Shown: piece after piece, positions 18,238 through 27,575 of the stretch
How the letters are laid out: each line of letters begins with the position of its first letter
Position numbering within the stretch: the first letter of the stretch is position 1
Assembly (NCBI RefSeq): GCF_000190475.1
Contig: NZ_AEWH01000059.1
Coordinates: 1 to 64,000, forward strand
Reading direction: 5' to 3'
Source: Ornithinibacillus scapharcae TW25
GTDB lineage: Bacteria; Bacillota; Bacilli; Bacillales; Amphibacillaceae
DNA: 64,000 nt
Position numbers and translations under genes: made by a program
Notes under the pieces: model-generated
The model's database searches: none
Seen by the model: the letters and a program-made list of their open reading frames with translations, nothing else
What the model was told of the DNA's origin: nothing

Positions 18238-19710
18238 TTAGTCACGATTTCTTCTTTTTTGGAAATTCCCTTTACGGTTTCTTCCACCTTGATTACGTCC
18301 ATCCTGACTTCTTCCACCATTACCTTGATTTCGTTTACCATAATAACGTTTATTATTGGAACGTGACTTACCTTGCTGCGCTTTCTTCACGCTAATAGGA
18401 GCAACAGAAGAAATTTGAACTGGAACATCTCTTCTCGTTTTTGTTAGCATTTTAAGCGCTGCAGCAACAATTGTAACTGAATCATGTTCTTCCAGTAGGT
18501 CATTGGCTGTTTGATGATATGCATCAAGTTCATTTTTTTCAATAGTTGCTAATATCTTCTCAACGGTAATTTGTTGTTGTCCAATACGAGCCTCTTTATT
18601 GGTTGGAGGAACCATACGTTTCATTTTACTCTTCGTAACTTTCTCAATGAGACGTAAGTGTGCCATTTCTCTAGGAGTAATAAATGAAATTGCTTCACCT
18701 GTACGACCAGCACGACCTGTACGCCCAATACGGTGTACATAACTTTCAGGGTCTTGTGGAATATCAAAGTTGTATACATGGGTAACACCAGAAATGTCAA
18801 GTCCACGAGCGGCAACGTCTGTAGCAACCAGTACATCTACACGTCCATTTTTGAATTTATTTAAAACAGACATACGTTTTCCTTGTGTTAAGTCTCCATG
18901 AATTCCTTCTGAACGAAATCCTCTTGCTTGAAGTCCCTCAGTAATCTCATCTACACGTTTTTTGGTTCTACTAAACACAATAGCCAACTCTGGATTTTGC
19001 ATGTCTAGTAAATTCGTAAGTGTATCAAATTTATATTTCTCAGGAATTTCTACAAATTGTTGGTCAATATTCTCAACCGTCATCTCTTTCGCTTTAACCT
19101 TAACCTCTTTAGGTGAATTCATGAGGTTTGTTGCTATATCACGAATTTCCTTTGGCATCGTAGCTGAGAACAATAATGTTTGTCTCTCAGATGGAACTTG
19201 TTTTAGAATTTCACGAATATCGTCAATGAATCCCATGTTTAACATTTCATCCGCTTCATCTAAAACAACCGTATTGACAATATCTGCACGAATTGTTCTT
19301 CTTCTAAAATGATCTAATAATCTTCCTGGAGTTGCAACGACGATTTGTGGACCGTCTTTCAATGAACGGATTTGTCGATCCATCGGTGCTCCACCATACA
19401 CAGGAAGAACTCGTACACCTTTAAACCTACCTAGTCTGTTTAATTCTTCTGCAACTTGAATTGCCAATTCTCTCGTTGGTGCAACCACAAGTCCTTGTAC
19501 TTTTCTTGCAGATGTATCCACTTTCTCCAACATCGGAATACCAAACGCGGCAGTTTTTCCTGTTCCTGTTTGTGCTTGACCAATAACATCATGACCTGCT
19601 AATGCTAAAGGGATTGTTTCTGATTGAATTGGTGTTGCTTCTTCAAAACCCATTTTTTCTAACGATTTCATAATTGGGCTTGAAATATTTAATTCATTAA
19701 ATGTTGTCAC
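18238..19710 (-). CDS. cshA: DEAD-box RNA helicase CshA
   Basis: This 490-residue ATP-dependent RNA helicase takes part in mRNA decay, ribosome assembly and cold growth. Motif I is AQTGTGKT (46-53), Ia [20 protein letters not shown], and [12 protein letters not shown]. The C-terminal tail is rich in Arg, Gly and Asn, as in CshA. The start is GTG with AAGGAG ten bases upstream. The leader contains a small hairpin (GTGATG...CATCAC, 19768-19794). Confidence 0.95.
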   Translation of the reverse strand: MTTFNELNISSPIMKSLEKMGFEEATPIQSETIPLALAGHDVIGQAQTGTGKTAAFGIPMLEKVDTSARKVQGLVVAPTRELAIQVAEELNRLGRFKGVRVLPVYGGAPMDRQIRSLKDGPQIVVATPGRLLDHFRRRTIRADIVNTVVLDEADEMLNMGFIDDIREILKQVPSERQTLLFSATMPKEIRDIATNLMNSPKEVKVKAKEMTVENIDQQFVEIPEKYKFDTLTNLLDMQNPELAIVFSRTKKRVDEITEGLQARGFRSEGIHGDLTQGKRMSVLNKFKNGRVDVLVATDVAARGLDISGVTHVYNFDIPQDPESYVHRIGRTGRAGRTGEAISFITPREMAHLRLIEKVTKSKMKRMVPPTNKEARIGQQQITVEKILATIEKNELDAYHQTANDLLEEHDSVTIVAAALKMLTKTRRDVPVQISSVAPISVKKAQQGKSRSNNKRYYGKRNQGNGGRSQDGRNQGGRNRKGNFQKRRNRD

Positions 19711-20195
19711 GCTTTTACTTCTCCTTTGTGCTAAAATTTATATTTTGTATTAGCGCTTGAACTTGCCGTGATGCCTATACCGAGAAAACATCACCCTATT
19801 ATCATATCTTATCCATTATATAAAATCTTACATGTTCCTTATAAGTTTTTGAACATTTCCTTAGATAATGTTAATGAAATTCCCCATTACAAGATAAGGT
19901 AAAGAGACCGAAACATACTAAAATACACACTCATAGTGGCGAAACATGCACTATTTTAGATTAACCAAATTACTGTTCCAGCCTGTCTGATTCCAACTTA
20001 AAAGCACTTTACTTTTAAGAGGCTATAAAGTCTGTCATATCAGACGATAAGCACCGTGGCAAATTAAACCGTTATTTTATGATAACATAGGTAGAATAGT
20101 ACAAGCTAGTTGCAAATGATTTTTACCAATAAACATGGTAAAATAGGTAATTGAAAATTTGACACAAAAAATTGAACTAGTAGGAGGATACGAGA
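19711..20195. other. 485-base intergenic region between divergent cshA and the EamA gene
   Basis: It holds the cshA leader on the left. Around 19985-20045 there is a nested structure: GTCTGAT (19985-19991) with ATCAGAC (20039-20045) encloses a perfect hairpin CTTAAAAG...CTTTTAAG (19997-20019). The 3' arm can instead form a local hairpin GTCTG...CAGAC (20030-20045). A TTTTACC...GGTAAAA repeat lies near 20122-20144. I recognise no riboswitch class. Confidence 0.35.
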
Positions 20196-21104
20196 ATGAG
20201 ATTACCTCCATTCAATCCTTATATGGCAGTAGTAATAGGGGTTATCGCTGTTTCTACATCGGCAGTACTTGTAAAGTTAGCAGAGAATGCTCCTGCTGCA
20301 ATTATTGCCAATTACCGATTACTAATAGCTGTTTTATTAATGACTCCCATTATGATATGGAAATATCGTCACGAGTTTAGATTAATCACAAAGAAAGACT
20401 GGTTACTATCAAGTCTTGCTGGGATTTTTCTGGCTTTTCATTTTATTCTCTGGTTTGAATCACTAAATTATACTTCTGTGGCTAGTTCTGTTGTATTAGT
20501 TACCTTGCAACCTATATTTGCTTTTTTAGGAACGTATTTATTCTTCCAGGAACGATTTACTGCTGGTGCCATTATTAGTATGATAATCGCTCTATTAGGA
20601 AGTGTGATTATTAGTTGGGGAGATTTCCAAATCAGTGGAATGGCATTATTTGGTGATATTCTAGCATTCATCGGTGCAATTGCCATCACTGTATACTTCC
20701 TGTTTGGTCAAAATGCACGTCGTCGTCTTTCTTTGATGACTTATACCTATGTAGTTTATGGAGTTAGTTCCATTACATTAGTTCTTTATAATATTGTTTT
20801 ACAAAATCCATTTTTCGGTTATTCTGCGGATCATTGGTTAATATTTTTAGCATTAGCTATTTTCCCAACTTTCTTTGGCCACACCTTATTTAACTGGGCA
20901 TTAAAATGGTTGAGCACTTCTACTATTAGTATGGCCATCGTGTTCGAGCCTATCGGAGCGTCAGTTCTCGCGTATTTCATATTAGGTGAGAAAATCACCT
21001 GGTCTCAGTGGTTAGGTGGAACCATTGTCATATTCGGGTTATTCCTCTTCATTATGAGCACTACTAAGAAGTCCAATGTTACAATTCATAAAAAGAGTCA
21101 ATAA
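20196..21104 (+). CDS. EamA-family (DMT superfamily) transporter
   Basis: This 302-residue inner-membrane protein has ten predicted helices in two EamA repeats (about 10-145 and 155-290), each with the family's conserved small residues. DMT members export metabolites or take up nucleotide sugars and amines; the substrate here cannot be told. The start follows TAGGAGGATACGAG. It stands alone, 68 bases before degV, with which it may be co-transcribed. Confidence 0.9.
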   Translation: MRLPPFNPYMAVVIGVIAVSTSAVLVKLAENAPAAIIANYRLLIAVLLMTPIMIWKYRHEFRLITKKDWLLSSLAGIFLAFHFILWFESLNYTSVASSVVLVTLQPIFAFLGTYLFFQERFTAGAIISMIIALLGSVIISWGDFQISGMALFGDILAFIGAIAITVYFLFGQNARRRLSLMTYTYVVYGVSSITLVLYNIVLQNPFFGYSADHWLIFLALAIFPTFFGHTLFNWALKWLSTSTISMAIVFEPIGASVLAYFILGEKITWSQWLGGTIVIFGLFLFIMSTTKKSNVTIHKKSQ

Positions 21105-21172
21105 GATGTAACTATATTAAATTTCTAATAATCGTTATAATAACAATAACTACTGTAGAAAAAGGTGATTCG

Positions 21173-22027
21173 ATGACAATACAGTTAATGACTGATGGCG
21201 GGGCAGATATCCCAAAGGAATTGTTAGCAGCTACTGATATTAACGTGATTCCGTTATATTTAAATTTCAAAGACCAGCAGTATAAGAGTGGGGTTGAACT
21301 CGATCTAGAGAAGTTCTATAAAAAAATTGAAGAAACGAAGGAATTACCTCGGTCGGCTGCACCTAGCCCAAATGACTTTTATGAGGGATACAAACAGGTT
21401 GAAGCAGATAAACCAATAATCATGATAAGCTTATCTGGTGGATTAAGCAGTACATACGAAAATGCAGTAGCAGCGAGAGATATGATTCTCGAAGAAGAGC
21501 CACACCGAAAAATTGAAGTAATTAATACCAAGACAGCTTCTTGCGGACAAGCATTACTGCTATTTGAAGCATATGAGATGATTCAGAAAGGAAATTCCTT
21601 CGAAAAGATTGTGGAACATCTTCATCATATGGTTAAACAAACGGCTACACTTTTCGTCCTACAAACATTAGAAAATCTTGTTCTAGGTGGCAGAATTGAT
21701 AAATTAAAGGGAACATTGGCTAAAACATTGAATATCAAATTACTCATGAAGGCAAGCGAAGAAGGAACTATAGAAGTAACGGAAAAAGTTCGAGGAGAGA
21801 AAAAATCCATTCGTCGTTTTGTTGACCAACTTGGGGAATACGCAAAAACATTTGAGGATAAAGTTTTAGTGATGACGCATTGTAACGCGAAAGAAAGAGC
21901 TAAGTCCGTACTTGCGGAAATAAAAGCAAAATATAATTTTAAAGAAACGTACGTAACGGAAACTGGTCCCCTTATTTCTACCTATGGTGGTGAAGGTGCC
22001 TTAGTAATCTCTTTCTTTAAGGATTAA
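21173..22027 (+). CDS. DegV-family fatty-acid-binding protein
   Basis: This 284-residue cytoplasmic protein has the two-domain DegV fold: MTDGGADIPKELL at the N-terminus, PRSAAPSPNDF near 60, ISLSGGLSSTYENA near 85-98 (the fatty-acid head-group site), and GGRIDKLKGTLAKTLNIKLLM near 167-187. Members present fatty acids to FakA kinases for incorporation into phospholipid. The start has AAAGGTGA upstream. Confidence 0.92.
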   Translation: MTIQLMTDGGADIPKELLAATDINVIPLYLNFKDQQYKSGVELDLEKFYKKIEETKELPRSAAPSPNDFYEGYKQVEADKPIIMISLSGGLSSTYENAVAARDMILEEEPHRKIEVINTKTASCGQALLLFEAYEMIQKGNSFEKIVEHLHHMVKQTATLFVLQTLENLVLGGRIDKLKGTLAKTLNIKLLMKASEEGTIEVTEKVRGEKKSIRRFVDQLGEYAKTFEDKVLVMTHCNAKERAKSVLAEIKAKYNFKETYVTETGPLISTYGGEGALVISFFKD

Positions 22028-22037
22028 TCACCATAAC

Positions 22038-22082
22038 AAAACCAACGCATTCGCAGCATTTGACCACGAATGCGTTGGTTTT
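22038..22082. terminator. Bidirectional terminator between degV and the esterase gene
   Basis: A perfect 16-bp stem (AAAACCAACGCATTCG with its complement) has a 13-base loop and flanking A/T runs; the genes converge here. Confidence 0.9.
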
Positions 22083-22091
22083 TCCATATAC

Positions 22092-22814
22092 CTATATAAA
22101 ATCTGCTGAAACTTCTTTTACCTCTGGTGCTTTTTCTAGAAACTCATGTACCATTCGATTTAATGTATCCTTATCATTTCCTAAACAAATTAAATGTCTT
22201 GACCGCTCAAAAAAGACAACTTCTTTCTTTTTTGCTGGAATTTCTTTATCTAAATAATAAGCAGTCTTATAAGGAACCATACTATCCATCTGTCCTTGTG
22301 CGATTAATACAGGCGCTTCAACATCCTTTAATGATTTCCTTGTTAAGCGAACTAATTTCAAAAACTCCAGATTAGCCTTCAATGGTACACTACCTAATTT
22401 ACGTTTATAGTGGCGATAGATTTTATTTTGCCCTAGCTTCCCAGTTAAACCATCCTTAATAACTTCAAAAGTATCGACACTAATTTGTTTAAATGATAAG
22501 TATTTTCCAGCGGTAGCCAAAAGTACAAGCTTATCCACCTTATATTTTGCAGCTAGATATGCTGCGATCATTCCACCCATCGAAAAACCAATCACATAAA
22601 TAACATCAAAATCTTCCTTTAACTGTTTGAGTGAAACTTCAGCCGCTTCAATCCAGCTTTTATAATCGACATCTTCTAGTGCAAGTTTTCTCCCATGACC
22701 AGGTAATGTTGGGACTGAAATATGCCAATCTGTTTGTTCCTTTAAATACTCTGTGAGTGGTTCTAATTCATGAGGACCACCGGTAAACCCATGGATAATT
22801 AGACAACCTATCAT
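22092..22814 (-). CDS. Alpha/beta-hydrolase carboxylesterase (Est30/YvaK-like)
   Basis: This 240-residue cytoplasmic hydrolase begins with LIIHGFTGGPHE, the oxyanion region. The nucleophile Ser78 is in GFSMGG, the acid is in GQMDSMVP, and the catalytic His is in RSRHLI. It resembles the thermostable carboxylesterase Est30 group that acts on short acyl esters. A transport or cell-wall role is not indicated. It is a single gene ending in a shared terminator. Confidence 0.88.
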   Translation of the reverse strand: MIGCLIIHGFTGGPHELEPLTEYLKEQTDWHISVPTLPGHGRKLALEDVDYKSWIEAAEVSLKQLKEDFDVIYVIGFSMGGMIAAYLAAKYKVDKLVLLATAGKYLSFKQISVDTFEVIKDGLTGKLGQNKIYRHYKRKLGSVPLKANLEFLKLVRLTRKSLKDVEAPVLIAQGQMDSMVPYKTAYYLDKEIPAKKKEVVFFERSRHLICLGNDKDTLNRMVHEFLEKAPEVKEVSADFI

Positions 22815-22934
22815 GAATTATTCTCCTTTATGAAAAATCTAGTTGACCCTGAGCTTGTAGTTTACTTTTGCCCTATAGTTGGCTAAATCATACAGATATC
22901 TCATATTCTTTGTCCCTGTATCAATAAAGCAGAT

Positions 22935-23300
22935 TCACCGAAATGTTTTCATAAAGTCACCAAATTGTTTAATAATCGGTGATACTTGGTGGTAGGTATT
23001 GGCTATTTGACTAACCGTCGTTAGCACTTTATCCAAATTCAATTGAGTATTTTGACCCTGAATTTGTGATGTCATACCTTGTTGGGCTTGTTGATAATCA
23101 CCTTGAGTTTCATTATTCGTATACCAATCTTGTGGTTGCTTTGGTTTTGCAAATGCCTCAAAGGGGGTTTGGGGTTGCTGGTAGTAATTTTGCTGTGGTT
23201 GATAATATGGTGAGGGATGGAAAGGTTGTTGCATTTGCCCACTATAGTATGGATAATTTTGACGATTATGATATGGAGGATGCCCAAATTGTCTCATCAT
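22935..23300 (-). CDS. yppG: YppG-family protein, Gln/Tyr/Pro-rich
   Basis: This 121-residue protein has a low-complexity N-terminal two-thirds rich in Gln, Pro, Tyr, Asn and His. Its conserved C-terminal helix (LDKVLTTVSQIANTYHQVSP then IIKQFGDFMKTF) is that of the YppG family of spore-forming Bacilli. Composition resembles spore-coat proteins; the function is not known to me. It is flanked by same-strand but separately spaced genes. Confidence 0.75.
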   Translation of the reverse strand: MMRQFGHPPYHNRQNYPYYSGQMQQPFHPSPYYQPQQNYYQQPQTPFEAFAKPKQPQDWYTNNETQGDYQQAQQGMTSQIQGQNTQLNLDKVLTTVSQIANTYHQVSPIIKQFGDFMKTFR

Positions 23301-23413
23301 GACACACCCTTTCCCTTTTACCTTTTTATTTTTATAGTATGCAAGGATAGGAATTGTGTGTTTGAACCTAAAAGGAAGAAAGCACGAGATTCGCTACTCG
23401 TGCTTCTTATCCT

Positions 23414-24796
23414 TTAGTAACCCTTTTTTTGATACATATAGTATAAAATGATGATTATTGATAGAAGGGAATAGTATGGATTAAGATAGAACAAGATAAT
23501 GAAACCCAAACTCCCAAAAGAAACGAAATCCTTTATCGCAAATTCACCAAGTTTCTTATCTAATTGAAGGGCCATATTGTCCAATTTAGTTTCTACATTA
23601 AGTAAAAACACACTTACTACTAAACCAATTAATCCAATACTCCACCAAGAATAATGAATGATAGCATATATGATAATTGGAATCATAATCGGAACAAACC
23701 CAACATATATCCATCGTGTAATCGTATGACGATACCCTACTACATCCCATGGTAAAATCTGAACAATCCCCGAAACAAAACGTTCTCTATATATACTTGT
23801 TACAAAGCTAGTGTAAACATGTACACTAATCGCGATTCCTATAAATGTCACCAATTCACTAATAAATGCAAATATAATAATGGCACTAAATAAACCGGCT
23901 ATTACTTGTAAAATATATTCAACATTCTCCCTAAACAATTGTAACCATAACCGTTTATGGATCGAATGATGATGATATTGAAACGGTTTTCTTCTTGATG
24001 CTCTATTTTGAAACATGTTATATCTTCTCTGTCTCTTAAATTTTACCTTTATTGCTTTTGATACTAGTGGCATATTCCAAACCAAATAATCATTAACCTC
24101 TGTAACTCTTCCCCAATGAACATTATCAAATAAACTTCTTCCAAAATAGATATTCGCGACTAGAACTCCTATTATCGTGACCGTACCAATTATTTGGTTG
24201 CTATCTGTTAATTCTCCGATCATAGACAAACTGACTATAAGTACGAGATAACTTACCTTCACGAATAGATGAGACTGAAATAGCTTCCACTGCGGTATAG
24301 TCATGAACAATTCTACACACCAAAATAACAGGAAATAACTACATACTAACAACCAATTAATTGGCGTAATCATAATAACTACCATGCTAACCAGTAAATA
24401 TTGAAGCAATAGCTTTATCCACTTTTCCAGTGCAATATAGAGAGCAATTTTCTTAATAGAATGTGGCAGCATTGCTAATTGGTATTCTGAACTAGTGATG
24501 AGCACGCCTGGATGTCGAAAAGCCTGAAACACATAACGTATTGGAACAATTGATAATATAAGCCAAAAGCGTTCTGCTAATAGCTTCTCAATAAAGATAA
24601 ATTCATCCTCAAACACTTTTAAATAATCATTAAAAATAAAGATACTTGCAAATACATACGCACCTAAGATAACCAAGTAAAAAGCGGTTGTTTTATCCAT
24701 AGACATTTGCCATAATTGTTTTTTTACCGCTCGTTTCTTTTTGGCCCTATTTCGTTTTAAAAACAAGTATGACTTTAAGGTAGAAGGATATGTCAT
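23414..24796 (-). CDS. EcsB-family ABC transporter permease
   Basis: This 460-residue membrane protein has a basic N-terminus (LKRNRAKKKRAVKK) followed by about eight hydrophobic segments, typical of the EcsB family. It overlaps the ATPase gene by 4 bases (ATGA). B. subtilis Ecs affects protein secretion, competence and intramembrane proteolysis. No ecsC follows and the neighbourhood (yppG, phn genes) differs from B. subtilis ecsABC, so this may be a paralogue rather than the orthologue. Confidence 0.8.
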   Translation of the reverse strand: MTYPSTLKSYLFLKRNRAKKKRAVKKQLWQMSMDKTTAFYLVILGAYVFASIFIFNDYLKVFEDEFIFIEKLLAERFWLILSIVPIRYVFQAFRHPGVLITSSEYQLAMLPHSIKKIALYIALEKWIKLLLQYLLVSMVVIMITPINWLLVCSYFLLFWCVELFMTIPQWKLFQSHLFVKVSYLVLIVSLSMIGELTDSNQIIGTVTIIGVLVANIYFGRSLFDNVHWGRVTEVNDYLVWNMPLVSKAIKVKFKRQRRYNMFQNRASRRKPFQYHHHSIHKRLWLQLFRENVEYILQVIAGLFSAIIIFAFISELVTFIGIAISVHVYTSFVTSIYRERFVSGIVQILPWDVVGYRHTITRWIYVGFVPIMIPIIIYAIIHYSWWSIGLIGLVVSVFLLNVETKLDNMALQLDKKLGEFAIKDFVSFGSLGFIILFYLNPYYSLLSIIIILYYMYQKKGY

Positions 24797-25491
24797 ACTT
24801 CGTCACTTCTCCTTTTAATCGTATCAAAGTCTGAGATTGCCCCATGATGTAGAAGTTTGCCGTCTTGTAACATAATAAATTGGTCTGCAATTCCTTTAAC
24901 CCGTTCTAATTGGTGGGTTGTTAGTAAAATACTTGTTCCTCTTTCTATTTTTTCCTTCATCATCTCTTCAAAGTAATCCACTGCATATATATCCAATCCC
25001 ATAAAAGGCTCGTCAATTAGCAATAGCGGAACATCCGGAATCATAGCACAAATCGTTTGCACCTTTTGACGCATTCCCTTAGAGAGTGACTCTGGAAACT
25101 CATTTAGTTTCCCTTGAAGTTCAAATCCTTCAACATAGCGTTCTATCCGGTTGATTAATTCAGATTCCTCTACTTGATAGCTTTTTCCATAAAGTTGAAA
25201 ATGCTGCATTGCAGTTAACTCCGACATAAGCATAGGCTCTTCTGGAATAAACGCAATCCTTCTTTTATATTCCAGAAAATCATTATCCTGGTCGAATGAT
25301 TGTTGAATTATGATTTCTCCAGCCGTCTTCTCTTGAATGCCCATTATAGTCTTCATTAATGTTGATTTACCAGCACCATTATGGCCAACTAAAGCAGTAA
25401 CCTTCCCCGCATTTAAGGTGAACGAAACTTCATCTAATAGTTTAGTAGTTTTTACGTCGACCTCTAAGTTTTTCACATCTAATATTTTCAA
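24793..25491 (-). CDS. EcsA-type ABC transporter ATPase
   Basis: This cytoplasmic ATPase has Walker A GHNGAGKST, the Q-loop region FIPEEPMLMSELTAMQH (typical of EcsA), signature LSKGMRQKV, Walker B LLLIDEPFMGLD and switch His in LLTTHQ. I prefer the TTG at 25491 (MKILDVKNLEV, 232 residues), preceded by GGTGA. An in-frame ATG twelve codons upstream exists but lacks a site. It couples translationally to the permease. Confidence 0.82.
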   Translation of the reverse strand: MKILDVKNLEVDVKTTKLLDEVSFTLNAGKVTALVGHNGAGKSTLMKTIMGIQEKTAGEIIIQQSFDQDNDFLEYKRRIAFIPEEPMLMSELTAMQHFQLYGKSYQVEESELINRIERYVEGFELQGKLNEFPESLSKGMRQKVQTICAMIPDVPLLLIDEPFMGLDIYAVDYFEEMMKEKIERGTSILLTTHQLERVKGIADQFIMLQDGKLLHHGAISDFDTIKRRSDEV

Positions 25492-25640
25492 AATAATCAC
25501 CATCCATGAAGTATTACGAGATAACATAAGATTAAGTTTCAGATAGTATAATGTGCCATACTATTGCAATTAGAAACACTATTAATATACATCAAACTTT
25601 GTCTATTTATAATAATAAGCATGTAAAATAGGTGTAAATT

Positions 25641-25667
25641 GAGCAAAAAAGTCTAGCTTTTTTGTTC
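25641..25667 (+). promoter_or_regulatory. Terminator-like hairpin in the phnD leader
   Basis: GAGCAAAAAAG pairs with CTTTTTTGTTC around TCTAG, about 60 bases before the phnD start and between divergent ecsA and phnD. It resembles an intrinsic terminator, so it could be an attenuator of the phn operon or simply insulate the divergent units. No clear Pho box is visible. Confidence 0.45.
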
Positions 25668-25727
25668 AATTTATTATTTAATTAAGTAGTGAGTTTAAAT
25701 AATTTTTTAAATTTTAGGAGGGTCACA

Positions 25728-26675
25728 ATGAAGAAACTTTATAGTCTAGTGCTTATTCTAGGATTAGCACTTGTACTGGCAGCATGTGGAAGTTCTGATG
25801 ATAAGAAAAATAATGCATCAGACGGATCGTCAAATGGAGATTCAAGTGAAGGAATGATCCCAGAAACATTAGTTATTGGATTTGTTCCATCTCAAGATTC
25901 TGATACGATTGCGGATACTGTAGAACCATTAGCTAATCGCTTAGGTGAAGAACTAGATATCGAGGTAAAAAGTCAAGTAATGACAGATTACAACGCACTA
26001 GTTGAAGCAATGGGGGCTAACCAAGTACATATTGGTTTTATCCCAGCATTTGGATATGTACTAGCTAACGAGCAATATGGAGTTGAAGTAATCTTAAAAT
26101 CAATCCGTAATGGTTCAGGTACATATAAAGCTCAATACCTAGTACGTTCTGATTCAGGTATTGAAAGCCTTAAAGACTTAGAAGGTAAAGTTTGGGCATA
26201 TGGTGACCAAGGTTCAACATCAGGATATTTATTCCCTGCAAACCAACTTATGGAAGAGTTTGATATTGCTACGGCTGCTGAGTTAGAAACAGAGTTCTTT
26301 AGTGAAACTATCAGTGCTGGTGGACATGATAATGCTGCTCTTCAAGTTTATGAAGGGGATGCTGATGTAGCAACTACTTTTGATGATGTTCGTACAGAGT
26401 TAGAAGAAGATTATCCAGACATCATGGATAAACTAACTGTATTAACATATACAGATGAAATTCCAAATGATACTATTTCGGTAACAAAAGAACTGGATAA
26501 AGAATTCGTCCAAAAGATCAAAGACGTCTTCCTATCATTCAATGATGATAAAGAAATGATTGAAATCATGAACGAAGTATACAACTGGGATGCTATTGAT
26601 GAAGCAGAAGATGCTGAATATCAAGTAGTTAAGGATACTTATGCTAAGTTCAAAGATACAGTTGGTCTAGACTAA
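25728..26675 (+). CDS. phnD: Phosphonate-type ABC transporter substrate-binding lipoprotein (PhnD family)
   Basis: This 315-residue lipoprotein has lipobox LVLAAC (Cys20) followed by a Ser/Asp/Asn-rich linker. The PhnD domain (about 50-310) contains VIGFVPSQDSDTIADTVEPL, HIGFIPAFGYVLA, YGDQGSTSGYLFP and the ligand-loop DVATTFDDVRTE. It should capture phosphonate, phosphite or a related oxyanion outside the membrane. The start at 25728 follows AGGAGG. First gene of the phnDCEE operon. Confidence 0.92.
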   Translation: MKKLYSLVLILGLALVLAACGSSDDKKNNASDGSSNGDSSEGMIPETLVIGFVPSQDSDTIADTVEPLANRLGEELDIEVKSQVMTDYNALVEAMGANQVHIGFIPAFGYVLANEQYGVEVILKSIRNGSGTYKAQYLVRSDSGIESLKDLEGKVWAYGDQGSTSGYLFPANQLMEEFDIATAAELETEFFSETISAGGHDNAALQVYEGDADVATTFDDVRTELEEDYPDIMDKLTVLTYTDEIPNDTISVTKELDKEFVQKIKDVFLSFNDDKEMIEIMNEVYNWDAIDEAEDAEYQVVKDTYAKFKDTVGLD

Positions 26676-26801
26676 GAATTAGTTTAATAGCAAATAAAAG
26701 GGAAGGTTACTTAACTTCCCTTTTATTATGTAAGAAATATGTTAGAATTAATCGAAAAATGGTACAATAGGAAAAACTATGCCTTTAATGGGGGATTTGT
26801 A

Positions 26802-27575
26802 ATGATAGAATTTAAGAATGTAGGCCTTGTCTATCCAAATGGAACAGAAGGTTTAAAGAACATCAATGTAAAAATAAACGACGGGGAATTCGTTGTTATT
26901 GTTGGGTTGTCGGGCGCTGGTAAGTCTACGTTCATCCGTAGTATTAATCGATTGGTAACACCTACTTCTGGATCTCTTCAAGTAGATGGCGAAGATATAT
27001 TAAAATATAAAGGCAAAAATCTTCGCAAGCTCCGTACTAAAGTCGGTATGATTTTCCAAAACTATAATCTAGTAAAACGTTCTAACGTATTCAAGAATGT
27101 ACTAGCAGGTAGATTAGGTCACACCGGCACACTACGTTCGATTTTTAATCTTTATTCCAAAGAAGATAAAGCACTAGCATATAATAATCTTAAGCGAGTC
27201 AATATCGATGAAAAAATCTATAATCGTGCAGATGAACTAAGTGGTGGCCAACAACAACGTGTTAGTATTGCTCGCGTATTAACGCAAAAACCAAATTATA
27301 TATTAGCCGATGAGCCTGTTGCTTCACTTGATCCACCAACTTCTCATCAGGTAATGACTTATCTTAGAAAGATAAATAAAGAAGATAACATAACCACTAT
27401 TGTAAACTTACACTTCATTGACATGGCGATGGAGTATGCAGATCGAATTATTGGTATGCGCGCAGGTGAGGTTGTATTTGACGGACCTGTTTCTGAAGTT
27501 ACCGAAAAGACTTTTGAAGAAATTTATGGCCGGGCTATTCGTGAAGATGACTTGCGTGGGGGGGCAGAGGAATAG
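26802..27575 (+). CDS. phnC: Phosphonate-type ABC transporter ATPase (PhnC)
   Basis: This 257-residue ATPase has Walker A GLSGAGKST, signature LSGGQQQRVSIARVL, Walker B ILADEPVASLDP and H-loop NLHFID. The PhnC-typical NYNLVKRSNVFKNVLAGRLG stretch follows the Q-loop. The start at 26802 follows GGGGGA; an upstream in-frame ATG is unsupported. Its stop shares a base with the phnE start. Confidence 0.93.
   Translation: MIEFKNVGLVYPNGTEGLKNINVKINDGEFVVIVGLSGAGKSTFIRSINRLVTPTSGSLQVDGEDILKYKGKNLRKLRTKVGMIFQNYNLVKRSNVFKNVLAGRLGHTGTLRSIFNLYSKEDKALAYNNLKRVNIDEKIYNRADELSGGQQQRVSIARVLTQKPNYILADEPVASLDPPTSHQVMTYLRKINKEDNITTIVNLHFIDMAMEYADRIIGMRAGEVVFDGPVSEVTEKTFEEIYGRAIREDDLRGGAEE

Noticed and set aside
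25566-25727. PhoP box upstream of phnD
   Set aside because: I found no set of TTAACA-like direct repeats spaced by about 11 bases in this leader.
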